DNA of 64,000 bases, from NCBI GenBank assembly GCA_949289005.1, contig CASEMQ010000070.1:62001-126000 (forward strand), in the 5' to 3' direction. The notes beneath the pieces were generated by a model. That model ran no database searches and was not told the DNA's origin. It saw nothing but the letters and a program-made list of their open reading frames with translations. The translations under genes and the position numbers were made by a program. This DNA is from an uncultured Lentisphaeraceae bacterium. Its GTDB lineage: Bacteria; Verrucomicrobiota; Kiritimatiellia; RFP12; DVOR01. Shown one piece after another: positions 9,223-18,488 of the stretch (positions within the stretch are counted from its first letter, which is position 1; each line of letters starts with the position of its first letter).

Positions 9223-11970
9223 ATGCCCGAGCCGCAACGCCACTTCATCGGCCGCGACGGCGCCGCGCCCGCGTTGGTTGTGCGTTGGTGCCGGGGGCGT
9301 TGGCCCGAGGCGTTGCCGGCGGGGTTGGTCTTTTGCGTGCCGACTTCGCTGGCGTTGCGGCGCTTGCGCGATGCCTTGGCGGATGCCTATGGCGCCTATC
9401 AGGGCGTGCGCTTCCTGACGCCGCCGCTCCTGCCCACGCTCTTCGCGCCGCCTACCGAGGCCCCTGTCGCGACCCAGGCGGAGATGCTGTGCGCGTGGTC
9501 GCGCGTTTTCGCGTGGCTTCATGCGAACGACCCCGATGGCGAGGTGCTGGCCTGTCTCTTTCCCGGGCGGCGCGCCTGGCTGGGGCGAGCCTCCGCGCGC
9601 TACGCGCTGGGGCGGCGCCTCATGCGCCTGCGTGCCACGTTGGCGGAATGCCGGCTGGACTTTGCGGCCGTTGCGGCGCACCCGCGGACAGCGCTGTTGG
9701 ACGCGCGCGAACGTGGCCGTTGGGCGGCGCTGGACGTGTTGGAGACGCGTTATCGCGAGGTTTTGGCCGAGGCCGGGTTGGAAGACCCGGAGGATCGCCT
9801 GCTGGCCATCCTCCGCAACCCGCAACCGCAGCCAATCGAGGCGGCCGAGACGTGGCGGCTGGTCGTGGCCGGCGTGCCGGACCTCTGGCCCGCGCTGACC
9901 GACCTCTTCGCCCTAGCCCCGGGCGGGTGCGATGTCTTGGTGCAGGCGGGAGCGGACGAGACCGACCGCTTCACCGCGGCCGGTCTCCCCGACCCGGAGT
10001 GGTGGGCCGGCGCCTCACTCGACGTGCCGGGCGAGGCGCTTCGCGTGGCCGAGAACCCGTCAAGCGTGGCGCACGTCGCCGAGCGTTTTCTCAACGCCCA
10101 CGGCACGGTCGCCCCGGACGCGCTCTGCCTTGGCGTGCTCGACCGTGAGGCAATCCCGCCCTTCACGGCGATGTTGGCCGCGCATGGCGTGACGGCCTTC
10201 GAGCCGGAGCCCATCGCCTTGGGCGAACAGCCCCCGGCGCGGGCGCTCTTGGCGTTGGCGGCCTTGACACGCGACAATCGCCTGGACGCGACGCTTCCCT
10301 TGTTGGCCTTGCCTGAGGTGGCGAAGGTGCTCGGGGCACCCTATCGCACCTTGTGCGCCGACTATGACGCGTTGGTCGAGGCGCACCGGCCCGAGACCCG
10401 TGCCGATGCACGCGCCTTCGCCAAAGGCGCGTTGGCGGACTTTCTGGCACGATGCGATGCTTGGGCCGAAGGCTTCCGCGACGACCCCGTGGTGGGGGCA
10501 AAGGCCTTTCTTGCCGCGCTTTATGGCGAAACGCCCATTGACCCTGTGCGGACGCCGTTGCGCTTTGCGGCCTTCGAGGCGTTGCGCAATCTCTTTGCCG
10601 AATTGACCGATTTGCGCGTCGGCGGCACGCCGGATGCCGCGCTCCTGACGGCGCTCTTGGCCGACGCGCAGTTGCGCCCGACGCGCGGCGATGCCGATTG
10701 CGCGTACGAGGGGCGCCTGGAACTGCTCTGGTCGTCGGCGCCAATCCTCATCCTGGCGGGACTCACCGAGGGGCTTTTCCCGGACACCACCTTCGAGGAC
10801 GCTTTTCTGCCGAACGCCTTTCGCCGGGCGCTTGGCCTGCGCTCCGACCTTACGCGTGTCGCCCGCGATGCTTACATCCTTGACACGATTTGCGGTTGGC
10901 GCGATCGCGACGACCTGTGCCTCGTCGTGGCGCGGGCCAACGCGCGCGGCGATTGGCTGAAGCCCTCGCGCTTGCTCTTCCGGTGCGCGCCCGCGGAACA
11001 AGCGCGCCGGTCGAGGAAACTCTTTGTGGAGCCGACGCGCACCGCGCCGCCGCCGGAGGCCGGGACGGCGCTTGCCTTCGCGGAGAACCCGGTTCGGTGG
11101 TCGCCGGACGCCGCGCCGCCCTCGCGCCTGTCGCCCTCGGCGATTGCCGCCTACCTGGCCTCGCCGCTGGAGTTTTGGCTGTCGCGCGTGTTGGGGCTCG
11201 CCGACACCGACGACTTGCCGGACGGGATGTCGTCGGCCTTGTTGGGCACGCTGACGCACGAGGCCTTGCAGACGCTCCGCATGGAGCGGGCAATGGATGC
11301 CGAGACGCTTACGCGTACGCTCGTGGCGGCATTCGACGCCTGCTTCGCCAAGCGTTATGGGCGGTCGCCGACGGTGGAATTGTTGGCCGCGCGGCAGTCG
11401 ATTCTCCATCGGTTGCGCGCCGCCGCGCGTTTGGACGCCCGGTTGCGCGCGGAAGGGTGGGAGACGCGCCATGTGGAAGCGCGTTGGGAGACGGGGCTGA
11501 CGGTGGGCGGGCACACCGTCACGCTTCTGGGAACGGTCGACCGCGTGGACTACAACGCGAATCTGGGTCGTTGGCGGATTTTCGATTACAAGACGGGCAC
11601 GGTTGCCGGGGGGAGTGCCACGCGTGCGCATTGGTCGGGTGGGCGCGGGGATGCACCCGTGACCTGGAAGTCGTTTCAGTTGCCCATCTATCGTCTCCTG
11701 GCGCGGCACGCCTTGGGACTGGGCGGGCGGGAGCCGATCGAGGCGGCCTACTTCGCGCTCCCGGAGGAGGGGCAGGCCGAAATCATGATTTTCGAGGACC
11801 CGGCCGGCGGCGAGGAGGCGACGCTTGCGGCGCTCCGCAAGACGCTCGCGGCAATCCTGGCGTTGGGGCGCGAACCGCTGCCGGCGGCCGTCGGCCCTTA
11901 TGGCAACCCGCTTTTGGTCACCTTGACCGAGCCAACGCTTGAAAAGGAAAAGGACACGCCATGCGATTGA
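9223..11970 (+). CDS. AddB-like PD-(D/E)XK nuclease / inactivated helicase-fold protein
   Basis: Likely a partner subunit in double-strand-break end processing, like AddB of alphaproteobacteria. Of 915 residues, the N-terminal two thirds look like a UvrD-fold domain whose Walker A site is absent (LVFCVPTSLALRRLRDAL stands where a P-loop would be). A helicase-like motif ILAGLTEGLFPD lies near residue 510. The C-terminal nuclease domain starts with LSPSAIAAYLASPLEFWL and has LGTLTHEAL, an Glu-containing strand (ETRHVEARWE) and the catalytic DYKTG near residue 788. It begins 10 bases after the hexokinase stop; ATG 9223 follows GAGGAG. No AddA-like partner is in the window. Confidence 0.75.
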   Translation: MPEPQRHFIGRDGAAPALVVRWCRGRWPEALPAGLVFCVPTSLALRRLRDALADAYGAYQGVRFLTPPLLPTLFAPPTEAPVATQAEMLCAWSRVFAWLHANDPDGEVLACLFPGRRAWLGRASARYALGRRLMRLRATLAECRLDFAAVAAHPRTALLDARERGRWAALDVLETRYREVLAEAGLEDPEDRLLAILRNPQPQPIEAAETWRLVVAGVPDLWPALTDLFALAPGGCDVLVQAGADETDRFTAAGLPDPEWWAGASLDVPGEALRVAENPSSVAHVAERFLNAHGTVAPDALCLGVLDREAIPPFTAMLAAHGVTAFEPEPIALGEQPPARALLALAALTRDNRLDATLPLLALPEVAKVLGAPYRTLCADYDALVEAHRPETRADARAFAKGALADFLARCDAWAEGFRDDPVVGAKAFLAALYGETPIDPVRTPLRFAAFEALRNLFAELTDLRVGGTPDAALLTALLADAQLRPTRGDADCAYEGRLELLWSSAPILILAGLTEGLFPDTTFEDAFLPNAFRRALGLRSDLTRVARDAYILDTICGWRDRDDLCLVVARANARGDWLKPSRLLFRCAPAEQARRSRKLFVEPTRTAPPPEAGTALAFAENPVRWSPDAAPPSRLSPSAIAAYLASPLEFWLSRVLGLADTDDLPDGMSSALLGTLTHEALQTLRMERAMDAETLTRTLVAAFDACFAKRYGRSPTVELLAARQSILHRLRAAARLDARLRAEGWETRHVEARWETGLTVGGHTVTLLGTVDRVDYNANLGRWRIFDYKTGTVAGGSATRAHWSGGRGDAPVTWKSFQLPIYRLLARHALGLGGREPIEAAYFALPEEGQAEIMIFEDPAGGEEATLAALRKTLAAILALGREPLPAAVGPYGNPLLVTLTEPTLEKEKDTPCD

Positions 11971-12959
11971 CCCAACAGGAAGCGGATTGGCTCTACGCAT
12001 TGCAGCGCTCGTGGCCGTTGGAGGCGCGCCCGTTGGAGGCGCTTGGGCGCACGCTCGGCGTGTCCGGCGCGGCGCTCGAGGCGTTCATCGCGCGCCTGCG
12101 CGCCGAGGGCTTGGTGCGGCGCGTGGGTGCCGTCTTCGACGCTCGGCGCTTGGGGTATCGCAGCTGTCTCTTCGCGATCCCGTCCGCCTCGCCGGAGGCC
12201 GAGGAGGCCGCGGCGCACGCGGTGGCCGCGTTGCCCGGGGTGACGCACGCCTACTTCCGCGGTTGGCCGGAGGGCGTGACGTTGGGGGGTGTCTCGGCGC
12301 GTGACTATGTGGGTTTGCCGCGCCTCTGGTTCACGCTCTCGGCGCGGGGCGACCGTTTCGAGGATGAGATCGCGCGCTTGGCGCATTTGCGCCCCATCCC
12401 CTTCCCGGCCCTGCGCCGCTACAAGATAGACGTGGTCTTCGACCCGCGCACCCGCCGTCGCGACGAACGCACGGAGTATGCCGCGCCCGCCGCGCCGCGC
12501 CCCGCGCCGCTCCCGGACGAGGCCGCCCGCGCCGTGGTGCGCCGTTACCAGGATGACACGGCGGATGTCGCATCGCCCTTCCGTGTGGAGGATTTGCCGC
12601 GTTTGCGCGCGTGGCAGGCGGATGGCACGCTGCGGCGTTTCGCGCTCCTGCTGTGGCACCGTGCGAGCGGGTTCGCCGCCAATGGCATGTGCTGTTGGCG
12701 TGTGCCCGAGGCGGAGGCCGACGCATTTGGGCACCGCCTGGCGGCGGACGCGGACGTGACGCATTGCTACGCGCGCCCGCTGATGGAAGTCTTCCCCTTC
12801 AACCTCTATGCCATGATTCACAAGACCTCATGGCAAGAGGGCTTTGACACCTTCCTGCGCCTGACGCGCGAGGCAGGGTTGCCGCCCGGCGGCAAGGTGT
12901 TGTTCTCGACGCGCGAGTTCAAGAAAAGCAGTGTCCGGTGCTTTGTGGAGGAGGCGTGA
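11961..12959 (+). CDS. Fused siroheme decarboxylase, AhbA-AhbB type
   Basis: Siroheme decarboxylases convert siroheme to 12,18-didecarboxysiroheme in the alternative heme / heme d1 pathways. They are Lrp/AsnC-like proteins normally made as two subunits of about 150-180 residues. This 332-residue protein has two such halves. The first half carries a winged helix (TLGVSGAALEAFIARLRAEGLVRRVGAVFD) and GVTHAYFR. The second half has LRRFALLLWHRASGFAANGMCCWRVPE, DADVTHCYARP, FPFNLYAMIH and ends in VLFSTREFKKSSVRCF, all hallmarks of the AhbB/NirD-L group. A plain Lrp regulator would be about half this size. It overlaps the upstream gene by 10 bases. No other heme gene is nearby. Confidence 0.8.
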   Translation: MRLTQQEADWLYALQRSWPLEARPLEALGRTLGVSGAALEAFIARLRAEGLVRRVGAVFDARRLGYRSCLFAIPSASPEAEEAAAHAVAALPGVTHAYFRGWPEGVTLGGVSARDYVGLPRLWFTLSARGDRFEDEIARLAHLRPIPFPALRRYKIDVVFDPRTRRRDERTEYAAPAAPRPAPLPDEAARAVVRRYQDDTADVASPFRVEDLPRLRAWQADGTLRRFALLLWHRASGFAANGMCCWRVPEAEADAFGHRLAADADVTHCYARPLMEVFPFNLYAMIHKTSWQEGFDTFLRLTREAGLPPGGKVLFSTREFKKSSVRCFVEEA

Positions 12960-12961
12960 CC

Positions 12962-13954
12962 ATGCGTACGCTCGTTTTGTTGTTTGCCCTCGTTGCGGCC
13001 TCGGCGGGGGCCGTCACCATCGAAAACCTCACCGATGCGAACCATCTCTCCGGCCCCTCCGTGAAACAGGCGGACGTGGACGGCAAGGCGTTGGCGGTGG
13101 TGCGCTGGGGGCTCGGCTGTGGGCCGTGCGCGCGCGCCATGCCGGCCATCTCGGAGTTCTACGACAAAGAGATGAAGAAGGATGCGCGCGTCGTCTTCAT
13201 CGCGGTGGAATCCTGGAACCGCCCCAAAGACGCCGTCCTGGATTATCTCAAGGAGAACGACTACGCCTTCCCGGTCTACCAACGCCTCGCGATCGCGGGC
13301 GAACCTAAGGCCGGCGGCGTTCCCTTTGCCTACGTGCTCAACGCCAAAGGCGAGGTCGTCTGGCAAGGCCACCCCGGGAACCGCACGTTCTTCGAAAACG
13401 CCGTCGAGGAAGCCGCCAAGACGGTTGTCCTTTCGCCCGATGCAGCATTGACGAACGGCCTCGCCTTCGAGCACAACAAGGATATGGCCCGTCGTTTGGT
13501 GCCGGGCCGCAACATCGAAGGTGCCCTCATGCAGCTCAAATCCCGCGCACGGCGCGGCGGCGCGGCCGGGGAAGAGGCGGCCGCCATCCTCGCGCGTTGT
13601 GAAACTTGGGGCACGGAGACAGAGGCCGCCGTGCGCGAGGCCCTCGCGACCATGCCCTCCAAGGCACTTATGCTGGGGCGCCTCTATATGCGCACGCTCC
13701 CCACAAAGGCCGCCGCGCTCAAGGCCGACCTGGCCGCCGCCGCGCAAGACCCCGCCACGCGCGCCCTCGCCTCCGCCCGTCAAACCCTGGATGCCACCCG
13801 CGCCAAACCCGCCACCACGCCCAATGCCCGCAAACAGGCCCTGACCCGCGCCAACCTCATGCTAGCCCGCCTTGACAAACTCGAAGGCGCCTCAGAGGCC
13901 GACCTCGCCGATGTTCGCGCCCAATGGCAAGCCTACGCAGACTCCCTTAAATAA
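12962..13954 (+). CDS. Secreted thioredoxin-like (TlpA/ResA type) protein
   Basis: The 330-residue protein has a signal peptide (MRTLVLLFALVAASAGA) and a thioredoxin fold with the redox pair CGPC near residues 53-56 inside VVRWGLGCGPCARAMP. The cis-Pro loop GGVPFAYVLNAKGEVVWQGHP is typical of TlpA-like thiol reductants outside the cytoplasm. From about residue 150 to the end is an Ala-rich helical extension with no recognised function. The start at 12962 follows GGAGGAGG and lies two bases after the upstream stop; it is the last gene of the recN operon. Substrates are unknown; reduction of c-type heme apoproteins is possible but not shown. Confidence 0.8.
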   Translation: MRTLVLLFALVAASAGAVTIENLTDANHLSGPSVKQADVDGKALAVVRWGLGCGPCARAMPAISEFYDKEMKKDARVVFIAVESWNRPKDAVLDYLKENDYAFPVYQRLAIAGEPKAGGVPFAYVLNAKGEVVWQGHPGNRTFFENAVEEAAKTVVLSPDAALTNGLAFEHNKDMARRLVPGRNIEGALMQLKSRARRGGAAGEEAAAILARCETWGTETEAAVREALATMPSKALMLGRLYMRTLPTKAAALKADLAAAAQDPATRALASARQTLDATRAKPATTPNARKQALTRANLMLARLDKLEGASEADLADVRAQWQAYADSLK

Positions 13955-14141
13955 TCCCCCAAAAAGAAACGCCTCCCATGTGGGCCGCGCCCGCGCCTTT
14001 TCTCCCCGTGGATTTAGACCTCGCCGTTCCATTGGCAGAGCCTTCCGTGTCCCACCCCTCAGTCTCTGTCGAATCCGCGTAAACTACGGTGTCGGGAGAC
14101 GGTTTGGATGTGGGGCGGCGGCAGTCAGTCGTCCTTTATGT

Positions 14142-15125
14142 TCACTCCGGGCACAACTTTGCCAGCATTGTCTTCGCGTACTGCGCGAGCGTCTTGGTGA
14201 AGGTGGTGAAAAGGATGCGTTTGCCCTCGAAACCCTTCTGCCGCAACAGCCAGCGCACGCGATGGAATGCCACCACCGATTTGCCCGTCCCCGCCGCCCC
14301 CGAGACCATCACCGGCCCGGCAGCCTCGATCTCCACGGCCTTCGTCTGCGACGGGTGCAAAAACACCTGCCAATCCTCCAGCTCACCGTTCAGGAACCGC
14401 TCGCGCAATTCGTCCGTCAACACGAAATATCGCTCCCGCATTTCAGGATGTTTCTCCAACGCTTTCTCGATGGGCGAACGCTTCCGCGCCGTCTCGATGC
14501 GTTCCATCTCACGCTCGCAAGTCGTTGTCCCCTCCGCCAACTCAAGCAACATGTTCCCCACCACGAGGTCTTCGACGAGGTCGCCCTTGGCGATCTCCTC
14601 ATACGTCGCTCCCCGCACGCGGTCGACCACTTCCTCCGTCACGCCCAAGCGCAGCAACTTCTCGCGAGAAACATCCGCGAAAGGTTTGGCATCGTCCGGC
14701 AAGGCCGGTTTCCTCGCCTTAGCCAACACCTCCCGGCGCGGCTCCATCACGGACACCTTCCGAACCGCGTAGGGGACGATGACCGGCTCTTCCTCCACCA
14801 CGATTGGCAGGTTCAATGTGCCATCCTTCCATTCCAACCGGCAATTGTGCGCCCGCCGATAGGCATCGTCATGCTTGTCGGCCAACAGTAGGATGAGCTC
14901 ATCGTCCTTCCACTTGTAGGTGATGAGTCGCCAGTCTTTGTTCACCCGATAGGAATGGAGCGTCTCCTTGGAGCGACAATGGATGTTCTCCGGCTTACGC
15001 CCGGAACCCAATCGATTGCGCCGCAACTCGGTTTCCAAGTCTTCCAACTCCCAACGGATAGTCTCCGGGACACCGTCGAGCGTCTCCTTGTATTTCTTGG
15101 TCATCGTGATTTTGACTTGCGGCAT
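14142..15125 (-). CDS. RelE-like/UvrD-type helicase, truncated after motif Ia
   Basis: The 327 residues begin with a RelE/ParE-toxin-like fold (SYRVNKDWRLITYKWKDDEL, KHDDAYRRA) as found at the N-terminus of one UvrD-helicase subgroup. A spacer follows (REKLLRLGVTEEVVDRVR), then the first helicase motifs: Q-motif-like FLHPSQTKAV, Walker A GAAGTGKSVVAFHRV near residue 285, and motif Ia RILFTTFTKTLAQYAK. The frame ends at LAKLCPE. A complete helicase needs several hundred more residues (DEXQ, motifs III-VI). Only 187 bases remain before an opposing gene, and no continuation appears in any frame. It is therefore a real 3' deletion and probably no active motor remains. It starts 8 bases after the PLD-SNF2 stop, as the last gene of the restriction module. 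Confidence 0.7.
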   Translation of the reverse strand: MPQVKITMTKKYKETLDGVPETIRWELEDLETELRRNRLGSGRKPENIHCRSKETLHSYRVNKDWRLITYKWKDDELILLLADKHDDAYRRAHNCRLEWKDGTLNLPIVVEEEPVIVPYAVRKVSVMEPRREVLAKARKPALPDDAKPFADVSREKLLRLGVTEEVVDRVRGATYEEIAKGDLVEDLVVGNMLLELAEGTTTCEREMERIETARKRSPIEKALEKHPEMRERYFVLTDELRERFLNGELEDWQVFLHPSQTKAVEIEAAGPVMVSGAAGTGKSVVAFHRVRWLLRQKGFEGKRILFTTFTKTLAQYAKTMLAKLCPE

Positions 15126-15133
15126 GAAACAAC

Positions 15134-18100
15134 CTATCTGAATTGGTCTTGTTCCGGGCCCGAGAGGGCGACGGAGAGTTGGGTGACGGGGCGAGGGGGC
15201 TCGGAGGCGGCGGTGCCGGCGAGGCGAAAATCGGCCAAGACGCCGCGGAGGGTTTTGGCATAGGTCGCGATTTCAGCCTCGGTGGCCGTGTCGTGGGAGA
15301 AGGGGCGCTTGGCCAGTTGCCTGACCCACCAATTGGCGAGGCGGCCTTCGTTAAGGGCCTTGCGCACGGCGCGGACATCCGCGGCGAGCGCGGGGGCGCG
15401 TTGCTCGACGAGCGCCAGGTTGTCGCGGGCGGCGCCGAAGGTGGGCGACACCCAGGCGGGCGAGGCGTCGCGGTAGTTTGCCAACGTGGACAAGGCGTCC
15501 CAAAAGGCCTTGCCGTGCACGGCGGTCTTGTCTAGGGGCTCGTTGGGTTCGCACCGGAGCGCTTCCAGGAGCGCGGTGGGGGCGATGGCGTGCGTCGCGC
15601 CCTCTGGCGACACGGCGAGCGCCTGCGGCAAGGCGCCGATGGTGCGCAATTGGTAGGTGCCCGGGGCAATACCCGGGGCGGCGGCGCGGGCGCTCTTGGC
15701 GTTCGGCGCACGCTCGCGGACGCGGGCGAAGAGTTCAGGGTCGCGGCGAGCCAGTTCCGCGTGGAGGCCGCGCCACTTGGTGATGGCGCCGGCTTCTTCC
15801 TTGTTGCCGTTGAGGCGCTCCCAAAGTTCCGCCGGCGTGGGTTCCTCGCCTTCATCGAAGAGTTTGACGTCCTCGCCGAGGGTCTTCTGGATGTTGAAGA
15901 GTTTTTCCCGGGCGATGCGTTCGTTGCCCACCAGATCGGCGCCGCGCTTGGTGGGGAAGAAGTTGACCGTGTGCAGTTCCTCGAAGACCTTCCCACCAAT
16001 GCGATTGATGCGGCCGAGGCGTTGCAGGACACGTGTGGGGTTCCAGGGAATGTCGTAGTTGACGACCACGCCGGCGCGGTTGAGGTTCAGCCCCTCGCTG
16101 ATTTTGTCCGTGCCCAGCAGGATGTCGAAGTCGTCGCGTTGCTGCGCCTTGGGGCACGAGGCGTCGAAGTTCGCCCGCAGCTCCTCGCGCTTGGCCGTGC
16201 CCAAATCGCGCACCACGCAAACGCGCCCGGGGAAGGCCGCCTCCAACCGCTTGGACAGGAAGGCCACCGTGTCGGCAAACTCGCTAAAGATGAGTATCTT
16301 ACGCTTGGGCGCGGCGGGGTTCGAGTCCTTGAGCGCCTTCCCGGCGAGAATGTCGCGGCAGACCTCCACGAGACGGGCGGACTTCGGGTCGTTGGCCAAC
16401 AGCCCAAGGCGCTTCATCTCCTTTTGGAGGGCCCCGAAAAGCATGATGTCCGTTCTGATAGCCTCCAGGAATGTCTTGCCGTTGAAGTTCGTGCTGTCCA
16501 TGTAGTAGACGGAGGTCTTCTTGCCTCCCTCTTCGCTCTGCTTCAGCAGCTCCGCCTCGACCGCCTCGTACGCTTCCTGGAATGCCTCCGGGTCGGCAAT
16601 CTCCATCAGCTTTTCCATCGCCTCGCGGTCGTAGAAGAATCGATTCGTTTTGAGCACGAAACCCTCCGCGTTGCGATACATCGCGCACATATTCTCTAGC
16701 GACTGCGCAAAGGCCGCGAAGGAACTCTCGAAGCGCCGCACAAGCATCCGCCGCATGTTATCGCGGATGTTCCCCTGCGTGGCATCCGCCTTGGGCTTCG
16801 GCAGCATATAGTCCTCCGGCTGATAGACCGGGGCGAGCCAGAGCGGCGTAAGCCCGCCGAAGACCTCGGTGACGATGCGGTCGTAAAAGGCGTCCTGCGC
16901 GTCGTCCAACGCGAAGTATTCCCGCGTCGGGTCGCACACCTTCGAGAGCGCCGGCAACGTCTTGCGGTAAATCGGATCCTCCAGCAAATCCAGGCGGTTG
17001 CGGCGGATGGTCACCTTCTCGAGCAAATCCCGCACCTGCCCCAGGAAATGGTCATGCCGGCGCTTGATGACCTTCACGGTCTCCTCGCGCCCGCGCAGGT
17101 TCTGCGCCAGCAATTTGTCCACCCCCAGCGCCACGAGCGTGCCCAGCCCCAACGCCTGCGCGGCGGACTCCGCCGCATCCAACAGCTTCGCCCGGAGGAG
17201 CGCGGCCTGACACTCCTTCAGCCGCTTGCCGATGGCCTTCAGGTAACCCTGCAGGTCGCCGCCGTAGACCAAAGGGTTGTTCCGGAGCGGCAGGAAGAGC
17301 CCCAAAAGCGCCGCCAGATCGTCCATCCGGTTGTTCAGCGGCGTGGCCGTCAGCAACAACACCTTCCGCCCCCGGCAGATGGTCTGCAGGTCGGCATAGC
17401 CCTTGCCTTCGGCATTGCGGAAGCGGTGCGCCTCGTCCACAATCACCATCCGAAAGCCCGGATCCTCCTCCAAGTCTTTCTTCACCTTATCCAGATTGCC
17501 GCTCGAATAGATCGGCCAGCGCGTCGGCCCCAGCCCGAAGGCCTTCCGATAGCCCTCCCAGTTCGCCACCAGCCCCGGCGGGCAAAGGATAATCCCCGTC
17601 TGCCCAAAATCCGAGGCCGCCGCCACCAACATCGCGATGAGGCTCTTGCCCAGCCCCACCACGTCCGCGACAAGCGCTCCACCATACGCCTCCAACATCC
17701 CGCACGCCTGCACCACCGCGTCCACCTGATAGGCAAACTCACGGAACTTCGCCCCCTCCAGCTCCCGCTTGATCCGCGCCGGCAGGTTCACATCCTCCGG
17801 CTCCGCCCGCACCACCGTATCCAACGCCAGCGCAAACGCCTCATACGGCGACAGCGGCGCCCGCGCCCCAAGCCGCCGCGCCAGCTCCCCGGCCTCCAGC
17901 GGCACCGCCTCCTCCCACAGCCGATCGAACCACGCCTGCGCCTCCGCGTAGCCCCAGTCCCACAACTCCACGTCCAGCTCGTCCTGCGTCTCCCCCTTCA
18001 GCGCCGCCCGCGAAAAGTTGCTGCTCCCCGTGATGAGCCGCCCCTCCACCAGCCCCTCCCGATGCTCCGGCGCGGTGTGGAAGAGCCACACCTTCGCGTG

Positions 18101-18487
18101 GTTCGGCCGACGCGTCTGCCGCACCTCCAGCCGCCCCGCCGCCAGCAGCTCCGCGAAAAACGCCCGCCGCCCCGCGTCCTGCCGCGTCTCCCCGATCCCG
18201 CTCCCCAGCACCCGCCCCAACCGCGCGTACGCCTCCCCCGCCAACGCCGCGTCATCCTTCCCCGCCGTCTCCGGCGCCAACTCCACCACCTGCCCCCGCC
18301 ACACATCCGCCGCCATCCCCACCAACACCCGCAACCTCACCTCCGGATGCGCCCGCAACGCCTCCTCGAACACCTTCAGCCCCGAGAACCAGAAGAACCC
18401 CACCAGCACATCCACCCGGTCCACATACCTCAGCGCCGCCTCAAAGCGCTCCCTCAGCACCCCCTCGCCATCGCGATACAGCAACAT
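15134..18487 (-). CDS. PLD-SNF2 helicase of a restriction-modification-like module
   Basis: The 1117-residue protein joins a phospholipase D-type nuclease domain to a Swi2/Snf2 ATPase. Residues about 125-160 hold one HKD-type site (NHAKVWLF then GSSNFS). The helicase has Walker A DVVGLGKSL near residue 280, DEAH (VIVDEAHRF) near 350, LLLTATPLNN, and the C-terminal lobe LLGTDKISEGLNLN with VLQRLGRINRIGG near 790-830. A long insert between the lobes (about 400-760) may bind DNA or the methylase. ATG 18487 follows GAGGAGGAGG and lies one base after the methylase stop; the longer frame upstream is Arg-rich shadow. Probably the DNA-translocating, cutting arm paired with the adjacent methylase. Confidence 0.85.
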   Translation of the reverse strand: MLLYRDGEGVLRERFEAALRYVDRVDVLVGFFWFSGLKVFEEALRAHPEVRLRVLVGMAADVWRGQVVELAPETAGKDDAALAGEAYARLGRVLGSGIGETRQDAGRRAFFAELLAAGRLEVRQTRRPNHAKVWLFHTAPEHREGLVEGRLITGSSNFSRAALKGETQDELDVELWDWGYAEAQAWFDRLWEEAVPLEAGELARRLGARAPLSPYEAFALALDTVVRAEPEDVNLPARIKRELEGAKFREFAYQVDAVVQACGMLEAYGGALVADVVGLGKSLIAMLVAAASDFGQTGIILCPPGLVANWEGYRKAFGLGPTRWPIYSSGNLDKVKKDLEEDPGFRMVIVDEAHRFRNAEGKGYADLQTICRGRKVLLLTATPLNNRMDDLAALLGLFLPLRNNPLVYGGDLQGYLKAIGKRLKECQAALLRAKLLDAAESAAQALGLGTLVALGVDKLLAQNLRGREETVKVIKRRHDHFLGQVRDLLEKVTIRRNRLDLLEDPIYRKTLPALSKVCDPTREYFALDDAQDAFYDRIVTEVFGGLTPLWLAPVYQPEDYMLPKPKADATQGNIRDNMRRMLVRRFESSFAAFAQSLENMCAMYRNAEGFVLKTNRFFYDREAMEKLMEIADPEAFQEAYEAVEAELLKQSEEGGKKTSVYYMDSTNFNGKTFLEAIRTDIMLFGALQKEMKRLGLLANDPKSARLVEVCRDILAGKALKDSNPAAPKRKILIFSEFADTVAFLSKRLEAAFPGRVCVVRDLGTAKREELRANFDASCPKAQQRDDFDILLGTDKISEGLNLNRAGVVVNYDIPWNPTRVLQRLGRINRIGGKVFEELHTVNFFPTKRGADLVGNERIAREKLFNIQKTLGEDVKLFDEGEEPTPAELWERLNGNKEEAGAITKWRGLHAELARRDPELFARVRERAPNAKSARAAAPGIAPGTYQLRTIGALPQALAVSPEGATHAIAPTALLEALRCEPNEPLDKTAVHGKAFWDALSTLANYRDASPAWVSPTFGAARDNLALVEQRAPALAADVRAVRKALNEGRLANWWVRQLAKRPFSHDTATEAEIATYAKTLRGVLADFRLAGTAASEPPRPVTQLSVALSGPEQDQFR

Positions 18488-18488
18488 C

